Shown one piece after another: positions 21,560-29,340 of a stretch of DNA of 30,137 bases. Made by a program: the position numbers and the translations under genes. Origin of the DNA: an uncultured Eubacteriales bacterium (GTDB lineage Bacteria; Bacillota; Clostridia; Oscillospirales; CAG-272); contig CAKSIP010000019.1 of NCBI GenBank assembly GCA_934462825.1, positions 1 through 30,137 of the forward strand. Direction: 5' to 3'. The notes under the pieces are model-generated. The model had not been told where the DNA came from and did no database searches. It was given only the letters and a program-made list of their open reading frames with translations. Positions within the stretch are counted from its first letter, which is position 1. Each line of letters starts with the position of its first letter.

Positions 21560-23572
21560 ATGAAATTTGCACTTACCGGAAACCAAAACTGCGGAAAGAC
21601 TGCGCTTTTTAACGCGCTGACCGGCATGCGTTGCCATGTGGGCAATTTCCCCGGCGTCACGGTGGAACAAAAGGTGGGGGAGATCCGCTCGAAAAGCAAC
21701 TGCTCCGTTGTCGATTTGCCCGGCATCTATTCCCTGCGCCCCTATACGCAGGAAGAAATTGTGACCACGGACTACATTCTCAACGAAAAGCCCGATTGCA
21801 TCATCAATATTGTGGATGCCACCAACATTGAAAGAAATCTGTTTCTCACGCTTCAGCTGCTGGAATTAGAGGTTCCCATGGTTCTCGCCCTCAATATGAT
21901 GGATGAAGTGCGCGCCAACGGCGGCACCATTGATGTGGACAAGATGAGCCGTGAGTTGGGGATTCCGGTCATTCCCATCAGCGCAATCAAGGGAGAAGGC
22001 GTTTCCGAGCTGATTGACCGCGCCTATAGCACGGCTCAAAACCATGTTTTGCCGGTGCGCGCCGACTTCTGTGCGCCGGATTCGCCCTGCCATCGTTGCT
22101 TGCACGCTGTCATGCACTTGATTCAGGATCACGCCGAAGAAAAAGGCTTGCCCCTACGCTTCTGCGCGTCCAAGCTGATTGAAAGTGACAATGACATGGC
22201 GGACAAATTGGGGCTGGACGAAAACGAGCGCGAGCTGATTGAACACTGTTTGGTTCAATTGGAAAGCGAGGCGGATCTGGATCGGAACGCGGCTTTGGCC
22301 GACATGCGCTACACATTTATTGAATCGGTGGTGTCCGCGGCCGTGGTAAAGTGCCAGGAAAGCCGTGAGCACAAGCGCTCGGTTCGGATGGATCGGATTT
22401 TAACCGGAAAATACACCGCCATTCCCGTTTTTCTCGGCGTGATGCTGCTGATCTTTTGGCTAACCTTTAATGTGATCGGCGCCAGCCTTCAAAAGTTACT
22501 TTCGCTCGGTATCGAAAGCCTGGCGGATGTCGTTGACCGCGCTTTGACAAACTTCGGAATCAACCCCGTCGTACAAAGTCTGATTATCGACGGCATTTTC
22601 AACGGTGTCGGCAGTGTGCTATCCTTCCTGCCCGTTATCGTCACGCTTTTCTTCTTTCTCTCCATTTTGGAGGATACCGGGTACATGGCACGCATTGCCT
22701 TTGTTATGGACAAGCCCCTGCGTCACCTCGGCTTATCCGGCCGCTCCTTTGTTCCGATGCTGATCGGCTTTGGATGTTCGGTGCCGGCGATTATGGCTAC
22801 ACGCACGGTGTCCTCCGACCGGGATCGGAAAATGACCATGATGCTCATTCCTTTCATGAGCTGCTCTGCTAAAATTCCCATCTATTCCGTCTTTGTGGCC
22901 GCCTTCTTTCCCGGAAAAGGAGCGCTTGTCATGTTTGCTCTGTATTTGACCGGCATCCTGCTCGGAATCTTGATGGCGCTGATCCTAAAAAGAACGTCTT
23001 TCCGCGGCAAGCCCGTTCCCTTTGTCATGGAGCTTCCGAATTACCGCTTCCCCTCCCCGCGCAGTGTCGGACTTTTGCTGTGGGAAAAAGCGCGGGATTT
23101 CCTGGAACGTGCCTTTTCCGTGATCTTTATTGCCACCGTGATTATTTGGTTCCTGCAAAGCTTTGACTATCGGCTCAACCCCGTCAGCAATTCTTCCGAC
23201 AGCCTGCTGGCTATGGTCGGGCGAGCTGTGGCCGTTCTTTTCAAGCCCCTCGGCTTTGAGGATTGGCGGTTTTCCACGGCTTTAATTTCCGGCTTTATTG
23301 CCAAAGAGCAGGTGGTTTCCACCTTGGCGGTGTTGACCGGATGCGATACCAAGCTGCTCTACACGGTGCTTCCCTCCGCTTTCGGCTCCACGCTGGCCGC
23401 TTGCAGCTTTTTGGTGTTCACTTTGCTTTACACGCCCTGCGTCGCGGCAGTGGCCGCGTTGCGGCGTGAATTCAAGTCGCGTTTCACCACCCTTGGGATC
23501 ATCTGTTTCCAATGCGCCATCGCTTGGCTCACCGCCTGTCTTGTGTTTCAAATCGGAGGCCTGTTTTTATGA
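21560..23572 (+). CDS. feoB: Ferrous iron transporter B
   Basis: FeoB is the membrane pore for Fe2+ uptake under low-oxygen conditions, controlled by an N-terminal G domain. The 670-residue protein has G1 GNQNCGKT (7-14), G3 DLPG (52-55) and G4 NMMD (112-115), a helical spacer (about 180-270), and a multi-pass C-terminal part with two Gate-like regions, including GFGCSVPAIMATRT with the conserved Cys. No part is missing. It follows feoA and overlaps the start of the Cys-rich gene at 23569. Confidence 0.95.
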   Translation: MKFALTGNQNCGKTALFNALTGMRCHVGNFPGVTVEQKVGEIRSKSNCSVVDLPGIYSLRPYTQEEIVTTDYILNEKPDCIINIVDATNIERNLFLTLQLLELEVPMVLALNMMDEVRANGGTIDVDKMSRELGIPVIPISAIKGEGVSELIDRAYSTAQNHVLPVRADFCAPDSPCHRCLHAVMHLIQDHAEEKGLPLRFCASKLIESDNDMADKLGLDENERELIEHCLVQLESEADLDRNAALADMRYTFIESVVSAAVVKCQESREHKRSVRMDRILTGKYTAIPVFLGVMLLIFWLTFNVIGASLQKLLSLGIESLADVVDRALTNFGINPVVQSLIIDGIFNGVGSVLSFLPVIVTLFFFLSILEDTGYMARIAFVMDKPLRHLGLSGRSFVPMLIGFGCSVPAIMATRTVSSDRDRKMTMMLIPFMSCSAKIPIYSVFVAAFFPGKGALVMFALYLTGILLGILMALILKRTSFRGKPVPFVMELPNYRFPSPRSVGLLLWEKARDFLERAFSVIFIATVIIWFLQSFDYRLNPVSNSSDSLLAMVGRAVAVLFKPLGFEDWRFSTALISGFIAKEQVVSTLAVLTGCDTKLLYTVLPSAFGSTLAACSFLVFTLLYTPCVAAVAALRREFKSRFTTLGIICFQCAIAWLTACLVFQIGGLFL

Positions 23573-23766
23573 GTGTCGGTGATATGATCGTTCTCCTTCT
23601 TGTCGGGCTTGGCATTGTCGCCGCCTTGTTTCTATCCATTCGTTCCCGCAAAAAAAGAGGAGGCGGTTGCGGTTGCGGATGCAGCGGTTGCCATGGCTGT
23701 GACAAGGATCAAAAAAAGCAATCCCAGCAAACCCGCCAAAGCGACAAAGACCATTCGGATTCTTAA
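23569..23766 (+). CDS. FeoB-associated Cys-rich membrane protein
   Basis: This 65-residue protein has one membrane helix (about 5-25), a basic stretch, and a cluster of five Cys residues at 34, 36, 38, 41 and 44 in GGGCGCGCSGCHGC, then a polar tail. It matches the small FeoB-associated family often found after feoB in Firmicutes; a role in iron handling or FeoB assembly is assumed from context. GGAGG lies nine bases before the ATG. The start overlaps the feoB stop as ATGA, so translation is probably coupled. Confidence 0.85.
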   Translation: MSVGDMIVLLLVGLGIVAALFLSIRSRKKRGGGCGCGCSGCHGCDKDQKKQSQQTRQSDKDHSDS

Positions 23767-23787
23767 TACAGCATCCATACCTTAAAG

Positions 23788-23826
23788 GGCGTGTTAAAAA
23801 ACGCAAAATGCGTTTTTTAACACGCC
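23788..23826. terminator. Perfect 18-bp hairpin terminator after the feo operon
   Basis: GGCGTGTTAAAAAACGCA (23788-23805) and TGCGTTTTTTAACACGCC (23809-23826) pair perfectly around AAA and are followed by TCTTTTCC. It lies between the feo operon and the convergent tRNA gene. Member of the TGTTAAAAA family. Confidence 0.8.
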
Positions 23827-23841
23827 TCTTTTCCATGCAAT

Positions 23842-23873
23842 AAAAAAAAGGACTGTCACAATGTACAATCCTT
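23842..23873 (-). terminator. Terminator of the tRNA-Leu gene
   Basis: On the minus strand AAGGATTGT (23865-23873) pairs with ACAGTCCTT (23848-23856) with one T-G wobble and runs into a T-tract (23842-23849), just after the CCA end of the tRNA. Confidence 0.8.
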
Positions 23874-23875
23874 CT

Positions 23876-23962
23876 TGGTGCCGGAAGCGGGGGTCGAACC
23901 CGCACGGTATCGCTACCACTGGATTTTGAGTCCAGCACGTCTGCCAATTCCATCATTCCGGC
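23876..23962 (-). tRNA. tRNA-Leu (anticodon CAA)
   Basis: Read on the minus strand, the gene has a seven-base acceptor stem (GCCGGAA with TTCCGGC), an anticodon arm with stem CTGGA/TCCAG and loop CTCAAAA, giving anticodon CAA, a long class II variable arm (TGGTAGCGATACCG) and a T arm GCGGG-TTCGACC-CCCGC. The long variable arm and anticodon fit tRNA-Leu. CCA is encoded at 23876-23878. Confidence 0.95.
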
Positions 23963-24007
23963 CTATCTTCTTCGCACAGCTACCGCGGCGCGAAAATCAA
24001 CATTGCT

Positions 24008-24036
24008 ATTATAGCACAGTTCCGAACAAAAATCAA
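24008..24036 (-). promoter_or_regulatory. Promoter of the tRNA-Leu gene
   Basis: On the minus strand TTGATT (24031-24036), a 17-base spacer and TATAAT (24008-24013) lie about 45 bases before the 5' end of the tRNA. Confidence 0.75.
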
Positions 24037-24148
24037 GTTTTTTTCAAAGATTTTCAAAAAAACTTCGTCAGCGTTTTTCCCTCGCAAGCAACACTTCATA
24101 ACTCAAAATTTGCGCGCGTTGCAAATGCAACAGACTTTGTTTCGTCTC

Positions 24149-24166
24149 TATGCTATAATAAGCATA
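24149..24166 (+). promoter_or_regulatory. Extended -10 promoter with overlapping inverted repeat
   Basis: TGCTATAAT (24151-24159) is an extended -10 element about 50 bases before the ATG at 24208; no good -35 box is seen. It is embedded in the inverted repeat TATGCT-ATAATA-AGCATA (24149-24166), which could be an operator for a regulator of the uptake operon. Confidence 0.5.
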
Positions 24167-24207
24167 ATTCCAATAAATGCAAAAAAAGAAAGGAAAAATA
24201 AAGCTCC

Positions 24208-25254
24208 ATGAAAAAACTGATTTCTCTCGCACTTGCGCTCATTTTCGCGCTCACATTGGTTGTGGGCTGTGCCCCCTCGGCCGAACCGGGCAAAACCGAA
24301 GGCTCCTCTGCCGCAACCATTCCCGGACAGCCTTCCGGCGAAACGGACAACACGGTGGTTCGCGTGGCCGGTCTGAAAGGGCCGACAACGATGGGCATCG
24401 TAAAGCTTATGGCTGACAGCGAAGCAGGCAAGGCAAAAAACAACTATGCCTTCAACATTTACACCGGAGCCACTGAAATCACGCCGCTCCTTGCGAAAGG
24501 CGAGCTTGATATAGCGCTCATTCCCGCCAATTTGGCGGCCAACCTCTACAACAAAACCAACAAGTCTTTGCAGATTTTAGCCATCAACACGCTCGGCGTT
24601 GTCTATGTCGTCGAAAAAGGAGATTCCGTCCATTCGATTGCCGACCTGAGGGGCAAAACGATCTACGCGCCCGCCACGCTCAAGGGGGCCGCCCCCGAAT
24701 TGGCTTTTCGATATGTCCTTAAAAGCAACGGCCTTGATCCCGACAAAGATGTAACCCTGGAATGGAAAAGCGAGCCGACGGAAATTGTAGCAACGCTCAA
24801 GAAAGCCGGCAGCGGCATCGCGCTCGTCCCTCAACCCTTCGCTACGGTGGCGGAAAGCTCCGTGGAAGGACTTCGCTCGGTGATTGATGTTAATGCCGAA
24901 TGGGATAAGCTCAATACCGGAAGCGCCTTTATCACAGGCGTCGCTGTTGTCCGCCGCGAATTTGCGGAAGCTCACCCCACGCTGATAAGCAACTTCCTTG
25001 AGGAATACGGCGCGTCCGTCACCTATCTGAATGGAAACGTGGCGGAAGCCGCCAAGCTCGTCGAAAAAAACAATATCACAAAGGCGGCTGTGGCCGAAAA
25101 GGCGATCCCGAAATGCAACATTACCTTGATTGCGGGCGCCGAAATGAAAACAAAGGTGGAGGGCTTTTTGAAAATACTCTTTGACATGAAGCCCGAATCG
25201 GTCGGCGGTGCATTGCCCGATAATGATTTCTACTATGAAAATACATCCAAATAA
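24208..25254 (+). CDS. ABC transporter substrate-binding lipoprotein (NitT/TauT type)
   Basis: The 348-residue product has a lipoprotein signal peptide ending at VVGC (Cys21), a Ser/Thr/Glu-rich linker, and an NMT1/SsuA-like bilobal binding domain (about 50-345). Typical features are VRVAGLKGPTTMGIVKLM, the GELDIALIPANLAANLY segment and a central SIADLRGKTIYAPATLKGAA. Relatives bind alkanesulfonates, taurine, nitrate or pyrimidine precursors of thiamine, so the ligand cannot be called. AAAGGA lies upstream of the ATG but at 13 bases. The permease gene overlaps its end by 20 bases. Confidence 0.85.
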   Translation: MKKLISLALALIFALTLVVGCAPSAEPGKTEGSSAATIPGQPSGETDNTVVRVAGLKGPTTMGIVKLMADSEAGKAKNNYAFNIYTGATEITPLLAKGELDIALIPANLAANLYNKTNKSLQILAINTLGVVYVVEKGDSVHSIADLRGKTIYAPATLKGAAPELAFRYVLKSNGLDPDKDVTLEWKSEPTEIVATLKKAGSGIALVPQPFATVAESSVEGLRSVIDVNAEWDKLNTGSAFITGVAVVRREFAEAHPTLISNFLEEYGASVTYLNGNVAEAAKLVEKNNITKAAVAEKAIPKCNITLIAGAEMKTKVEGFLKILFDMKPESVGGALPDNDFYYENTSK

Positions 25255-25999
25255 AAAATCGTTTTTTAAAAAAGTAGCGGCCATTCTGCTTGCCCTTGCG
25301 GTATGGCAAACGGTCGCCATGCTGATTGACTCCGAGCTGATTCTTGTGACGCCAACGGAAGTCTTAAAAAGGCTTCTTACGGTTTGGCGTGAGCCGACTT
25401 TTTTTGCCTCGCTCTTTTTCACTTCGTCCAAAATCATTCTCGGATTTCTGACCGCTTTTGCTGTCGGCATCGGGCTTGGTGCGCTGGCGGGTCGCTTTGG
25501 CATAATCGAAACACTGCTTTGGCCCTGGATGCTGACGATCAAATCGGTACCGATTGCATCGTTTGTGCTTATCATTCTTCTTTTCGTCTCATCCGCCGAC
25601 ATATCGGTTTTCATATCGTTTTTGATTGTTCTTCCGATTATTTATACCAACGTGCTTACCGCAATCAAAAGCACTGACGAAAAGCTTCTGGAAGCGGCGC
25701 GGCTGTTCCGAACACCGGCCAAATACCGTCTGCTCTACATAAGGCTTCCTCAAATCAAGCCTTATCTGATTTCGGCATCCTCCGTCGGGTGCGGACTTGC
25801 CTTCAAAGCCGGCGTGGCCGCTGAGCTGATCGGCATTCCGACCGGCTCCATAGGCGAGGCGCTTTATAATGCAAAGATCTATCTCAACTCGGCGGATCTT
25901 TTTGCATGGACGGTCATAATCATTCTGATCAGCGTACTCTGCGAAAAACTTTTTATCTTTCTTTTACGGCTCGCGTTTGCCGGAATGGAGAAGCTATGA
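25235..25999 (+). CDS. ABC transporter permease (NitT/TauT type)
   Basis: The 254-residue product has about six membrane helices and the permease coupling loop in ESVDEKLLEAARLF-like form (here STDEKLLEAARLFRTPAKYRL, cited by its core EAARLFRTPA), followed by LPQIKPYLISA. It provides the membrane channel for the uptake system. The start is uncertain: ATG 25235 lies inside the end of the preceding gene without a clear ribosome binding site, and ATG 25223 or 25208 are alternatives; coupling to the upstream gene is likely. The stop overlaps the ATPase start as ATGA. Confidence 0.85.
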   Translation: MKIHPNKKSFFKKVAAILLALAVWQTVAMLIDSELILVTPTEVLKRLLTVWREPTFFASLFFTSSKIILGFLTAFAVGIGLGALAGRFGIIETLLWPWMLTIKSVPIASFVLIILLFVSSADISVFISFLIVLPIIYTNVLTAIKSTDEKLLEAARLFRTPAKYRLLYIRLPQIKPYLISASSVGCGLAFKAGVAAELIGIPTGSIGEALYNAKIYLNSADLFAWTVIIILISVLCEKLFIFLLRLAFAGMEKL

Positions 26000-26577
26000 A
26001 TCACATAATCATTCAAAACCTGTGCAAAGCCTTCGGAGAAAAAAAGGTGCTGGACAATTTTTCGGCAACCTTCCCTGTGGGCACGGTAAGCTGTATTATG
26101 GCTCCGTCGGGCGCCGGGAAGACCACGCTGCTTTCCATCATGCAGGGGCTTCTCCGCCCTGACAGCGGAAGCATGGAAGGAATCCCTGCAAAAATGGCGG
26201 CGGTTTTTCAGGAGGATCGGCTTTGCGAGGATTTTAATGCCGTATCCAACGTCCGCTTTTCGTGTGGCTCCAAGAGCCATAAAAAAAGCAAAGAGGAAAT
26301 CACGGCCTGCCTCATTTCGCTTGGCCTTGGTGACAGTCTTGACAAGCCCGTGCGCAGCTTTTCCGGGGGAATGAAACGCCGTGTCGCCATTGCAAGGGCG
26401 CTGATGGCGGATTATGAGCTTCTCTTTCTTGACGAGCCTTTCAAGGGGCTGGACGAAAAGCTTAAAATCTCGGTTGCCGAATACATAAAGGCCTCGGCAG
26501 CCGGCAAGACCGTTATCGCCGTTTCTCACGACGAAGCGGAGGCGGCTCTGCTCGGGGCAACGATTATAAAAATGTAA
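25996..26577 (+). CDS. ABC transporter ATP-binding protein, compact
   Basis: This 193-residue ATPase energises the uptake system. All motifs are present: Walker A APSGAGKTT (36-44), Q-loop Gln72, signature SFSGGMKRR (121-129), Walker B LLFLDEP (142-148) and switch His178. Relatives in this class are usually 240-260 residues; the protein is shortened between Walker A and the Q-loop and stops soon after the switch histidine. Since nothing essential is lost, it is probably functional. GGAG is five bases upstream, and the start overlaps the permease stop. Confidence 0.88.
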   Translation: MNHIIIQNLCKAFGEKKVLDNFSATFPVGTVSCIMAPSGAGKTTLLSIMQGLLRPDSGSMEGIPAKMAAVFQEDRLCEDFNAVSNVRFSCGSKSHKKSKEEITACLISLGLGDSLDKPVRSFSGGMKRRVAIARALMADYELLFLDEPFKGLDEKLKISVAEYIKASAAGKTVIAVSHDEAEAALLGATIIKM

Positions 26578-26629
26578 GTCTCCCGCTATAGCGGTTTCGT
26601 GAAAAGCCCGAAGGGGTTCACGGCATGGC

Positions 26630-26680
26630 AAAGGGGCTGAGTCTTTCGCTTTTACAAAAAGCGTTTGGCTCAGCCCCTTT
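26630..26680. terminator. Bidirectional terminator between convergent genes
   Basis: Outer arms AAAGGGGCTGAG (26630-26641) and CTCAGCCCCTTT (26669-26680) enclose inner arms CGCTTTT (26647-26653) and AAAAGCG (26657-26663), followed by TATTTTAT. It separates the uptake operon from the minus-strand gene ending at 26721. A palindrome CCGCTATAGCGG (26583-26594) and a CGTGAA/TTCACG stem (26598-26622) precede it. Confidence 0.75.
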
Positions 26681-26720
26681 TATTTTATGGAAAAAAGCGC
26701 GTCTTTCGACAGTAGCTTTC

Positions 26721-27596
26721 TTAAATCTCGGTCAAGATTTGTTTGAGGTTTTTCAGGCTTTTTTCAATGCCTTTGATGCAATCCTCTGCTCCTTCATATT
26801 CAATGGTAAGGTAGTCGTCATAGCCGGCGCGCTTCAATGCTTTCAAGCAAGGCTTGACCGGAATATCGCCCTCTCCAATCACAGCCCCGGCAAAATAATT
26901 GCCGCCGCGTGTGGTTCCGAATCCGGCCGGACGGGTAAGCAAAGCGCTTTTTAAAAGCATATCCTTAACATGTGCATGAATGGCATAGGGAGCCACGCGG
27001 GAAACCGCCGTTTGCGAATTTTCATCCACGCAAGCAAAGTTTCCGATGTCAACCAGCAATCCGTAATTATCATGTGCCACGGCATTGAACAGTCGCTCCA
27101 TGCGGTCGCTGTCCTGAACAATATAGCCGTGATTTTCCGTGCAGGTGCGGATGCCGAGCGTTTCCGCGTATTCCGTAACCTGACGAATATTCGCCGCCAG
27201 CGTCGGCAGCATCCGATCAAAGCTGCGGGCATTGCCGGTTTTTCCGAGAGAATAGCAGACATCGTGACGCAAAATTTTGGCACCGAGAATGGCAGCCACG
27301 TCCAGCTGGGCTTTCAAGCGCTCAATTTCCGCCAAGCTGTCCTGCTCATTTTCATAGTACAAGCTGGCTCCGATGGCATAGGCGACAATTTCCATCCCAT
27401 ATTTATCCGCCTCGGCCCGAATGGCTTTGGCGCATGCTTTTTGTTCTTCCTCGCTCGGATTTTCGCAAGGTGCAAGATCGGTAAATTCAATGGCAGAAAA
27501 GCCAAGGGCATGTGCTTTGGCTACGGTATCCAGCTGTGTCATGATCCCCTGATTGATATATTTTTGAAAAGAATAAGAACTGACGGCGATTTTCAT
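26721..27596 (-). CDS. Sugar phosphate isomerase/epimerase-like TIM barrel protein
   Basis: The 291-residue product belongs to the xylose-isomerase-like / AP-endonuclease-2 TIM barrel family, metal-dependent enzymes that isomerise or epimerise sugars. It begins MKIAVSSYSFQKYI and has candidate metal ligands in CTENHG (Glu), LLVDIGNF (Asp), IHAHVKD (His) and LTIEYEG (Glu). The family is broad (hexulose and myo-inositol pathway members among others), so the substrate is unknown. GGAAGGGAG lies upstream at 12 bases. The gene follows the DUF1846 gene by 49 bases without a visible terminator, so the two may be cotranscribed. Confidence 0.8.
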   Translation of the reverse strand: MKIAVSSYSFQKYINQGIMTQLDTVAKAHALGFSAIEFTDLAPCENPSEEEQKACAKAIRAEADKYGMEIVAYAIGASLYYENEQDSLAEIERLKAQLDVAAILGAKILRHDVCYSLGKTGNARSFDRMLPTLAANIRQVTEYAETLGIRTCTENHGYIVQDSDRMERLFNAVAHDNYGLLVDIGNFACVDENSQTAVSRVAPYAIHAHVKDMLLKSALLTRPAGFGTTRGGNYFAGAVIGEGDIPVKPCLKALKRAGYDDYLTIEYEGAEDCIKGIEKSLKNLKQILTEI

Positions 27597-27645
27597 TTTT
27601 GAATGGCTCCCTTCCGTTTATGCTCTTTTGTTGTTCTTTTGTCTT

Positions 27646-29133
27646 TTATCCGTGATAAAGTTTTTTGGTTTGGTAGACCGGCTGATTCGTCACATTCATA
27701 CCGAGTTTTTGGAACACATTTTGATCCACATTGGACAAAATTACCGAAGAATGGGCCTCGCACCCTTTCAGCTTTTCCAGCTGCTTCATAGCCAAAGCCG
27801 CATTTTTATCGGTCGTGGCGCTGATTGCCAACGCAATCAGCACCTCATCGGTGTGCAAGCGCGGATTATGATTGCCCATGTGGTGCACTTTCAAATACTG
27901 CACCGGCTCAATCACCGTGGGGGAAATCAGATGAATCGCGTCATCAATATCCGCCAAGGTCTTCAAAGCGTTCAGCAGCGCCGCCGATGCCGGGCCGAGA
28001 AGGGACGATGTTTTCCCGGAAACCAGCGTTCCGTCCGGAAGCTCGATGGACACGGCAGGCGCTCCGGTTTTCTCTGCGACGGCCAGCGCTTGTTTCACGC
28101 AGGGGCGATTTTCCACCGGGGAAAGGTTGAGCGATTTCAGCATCAGCTCCAGCTTATACACCTCGCTCGGCTCACTCATTCCCTTTCGCATATTGCAAGC
28201 GGTTTGATAATAACGACGAATAATCTCCTGCTTGGAAGCCTCGCAAACCGCTTCATCATCCGAAATGGAGTACCCCGCCATATTTACGCCCATATCGGTT
28301 GGGCTTTTATACGGACAGGTTTGATAAATGCTTTCAAAAATAGCCTTCAGCACCGGGAAGATCTCGATGTCGCGGTTATAATTCACTGTGGTTTCTCCAT
28401 ACGCTTCCAAATGAAAGGGATCAATCATATTGACATCGTTCAAGTCGGCCGTAGCCGCTTCATACGCCAGGTTGACCGGATGTTTCAAAGGAAGATTCCA
28501 CACCGGAAAGGTTTCAAATTTTGCATATCCGGCATTGATGCCCCGTTTATGCTCATGATAAAGCTGAGACAGGCAGGTGGCCATTTTTCCGCTTCCGGGG
28601 CCGGGCGCTGTCACCACGACCAAAGACCGTGTGGTTTCTATGTAATCGTTTTTACCGAAGCCGTCGTCGCTGACGATCAGCGACACATTGGCCGGATAAT
28701 CGGGGATCACGTAATGACGATACACCTTGATGCCAAGCTCCGTCAGCTTCTTTTCAAACACATCGGCCGTATGCTGTGCGCGATAATGCGTAAGTACAAC
28801 GCTTCCCACATAAAGTCCGATCGAACGGAAGGCATCAATCAAGCGCAAGACCTCTAAATCATAGGTAATTCCGAGATCACCGCGGCGTTTATTTTTATCA
28901 ATCGCATCGGCGCTGATTGCAATCACGATTTCCGCTTCATCCTTCAGATGAAGCATCATTTTCAGCTTGCTGTCCGGTTCAAATCCCGGGAGCACGCGGG
29001 AAGCGTGGTAATCGTCAAACAGCTTGCCCCCAAATTCCAAATAGAGCTTGCCGCCGAAAGAATTGATCCGATCCTTGATCCTCTGCGATTGCAGACGAAT
29101 GTATTTGTCATTGTCAAAACCTATTTTTTTCAC
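27646..29133 (-). CDS. DUF1846 domain protein, unknown function
   Basis: The product, starting at GTG 29133 after GGAGG with seven bases between, is 495 residues, the usual DUF1846 length, and opens in the family manner (KKIGFDNDKYIRLQ). A glycine-rich APGPGSGK (166-173) looks like a nucleotide-binding loop and is followed by MATCLSQLYHE. Further recognisable stretches are FGGKLFDDYHA (about 34-44) and DMGVNMAGY. There is no signal peptide or membrane segment. Its biochemical role is not known to me. An ATG at 29202 would extend the protein by 23 unrelated residues through the leader hairpin, so I rejected it. The leader contains a terminator-like hairpin, see the entry at 29206. Confidence 0.85.
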   Translation of the reverse strand: MKKIGFDNDKYIRLQSQRIKDRINSFGGKLYLEFGGKLFDDYHASRVLPGFEPDSKLKMMLHLKDEAEIVIAISADAIDKNKRRGDLGITYDLEVLRLIDAFRSIGLYVGSVVLTHYRAQHTADVFEKKLTELGIKVYRHYVIPDYPANVSLIVSDDGFGKNDYIETTRSLVVVTAPGPGSGKMATCLSQLYHEHKRGINAGYAKFETFPVWNLPLKHPVNLAYEAATADLNDVNMIDPFHLEAYGETTVNYNRDIEIFPVLKAIFESIYQTCPYKSPTDMGVNMAGYSISDDEAVCEASKQEIIRRYYQTACNMRKGMSEPSEVYKLELMLKSLNLSPVENRPCVKQALAVAEKTGAPAVSIELPDGTLVSGKTSSLLGPASAALLNALKTLADIDDAIHLISPTVIEPVQYLKVHHMGNHNPRLHTDEVLIALAISATTDKNAALAMKQLEKLKGCEAHSSVILSNVDQNVFQKLGMNVTNQPVYQTKKLYHG

Positions 29134-29205
29134 ACCTAAGCCTCCGTAGCTCCGATCGGTTTTTCTCGCGGTGGTTTTACCGACGGAATTGCAATAAAAC
29201 AAAGA

Positions 29206-29238
29206 GGCTGTTAAAAAGCGCGAAGTCTTTTAACAGCC
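29206..29238 (-). terminator. Terminator-like hairpin in the DUF1846 leader
   Basis: On the minus strand GGCTGTTAAAA (29228-29238) and TTTTAACAGCC (29206-29216) form an 11-bp stem followed by TCTTTGTTTTATT. The promoter at 29256-29284 lies upstream and the start at 29133 downstream, so this is a possible attenuator. It could instead terminate the esterase transcript. Member of the TGTTAAAAA family. Confidence 0.6.
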
Positions 29239-29255
29239 CCTTTTCAACCCTTATC

Positions 29256-29284
29256 AGTATACCACTTTTTGTTACAGAATGCAA
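29256..29284 (-). promoter_or_regulatory. Promoter of the DUF1846 gene
   Basis: On the minus strand TTGCAT (29279-29284), a 17-base spacer and TATACT (29256-29261) match the repeat lipoprotein promoter hexamer for hexamer. Transcription would start near 29249, leaving a leader of about 115 bases. Confidence 0.7.
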
Positions 29285-29340
29285 CAAGGGACTTTACTTT
29301 TTTTATTTTTTTCCTTTGATTTTCTTGGATTTTTGCGTTT

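Noticed and set aside
23567..23956. Minus-strand frame covering the tRNA gene and the Cys-rich gene
   Set aside because: It crosses a tRNA gene and two terminators.
24037..24207. Riboswitch (such as TPP) before the NitT/TauT-type operon
   Set aside because: I could not find the conserved TPP core or any other known aptamer by eye.
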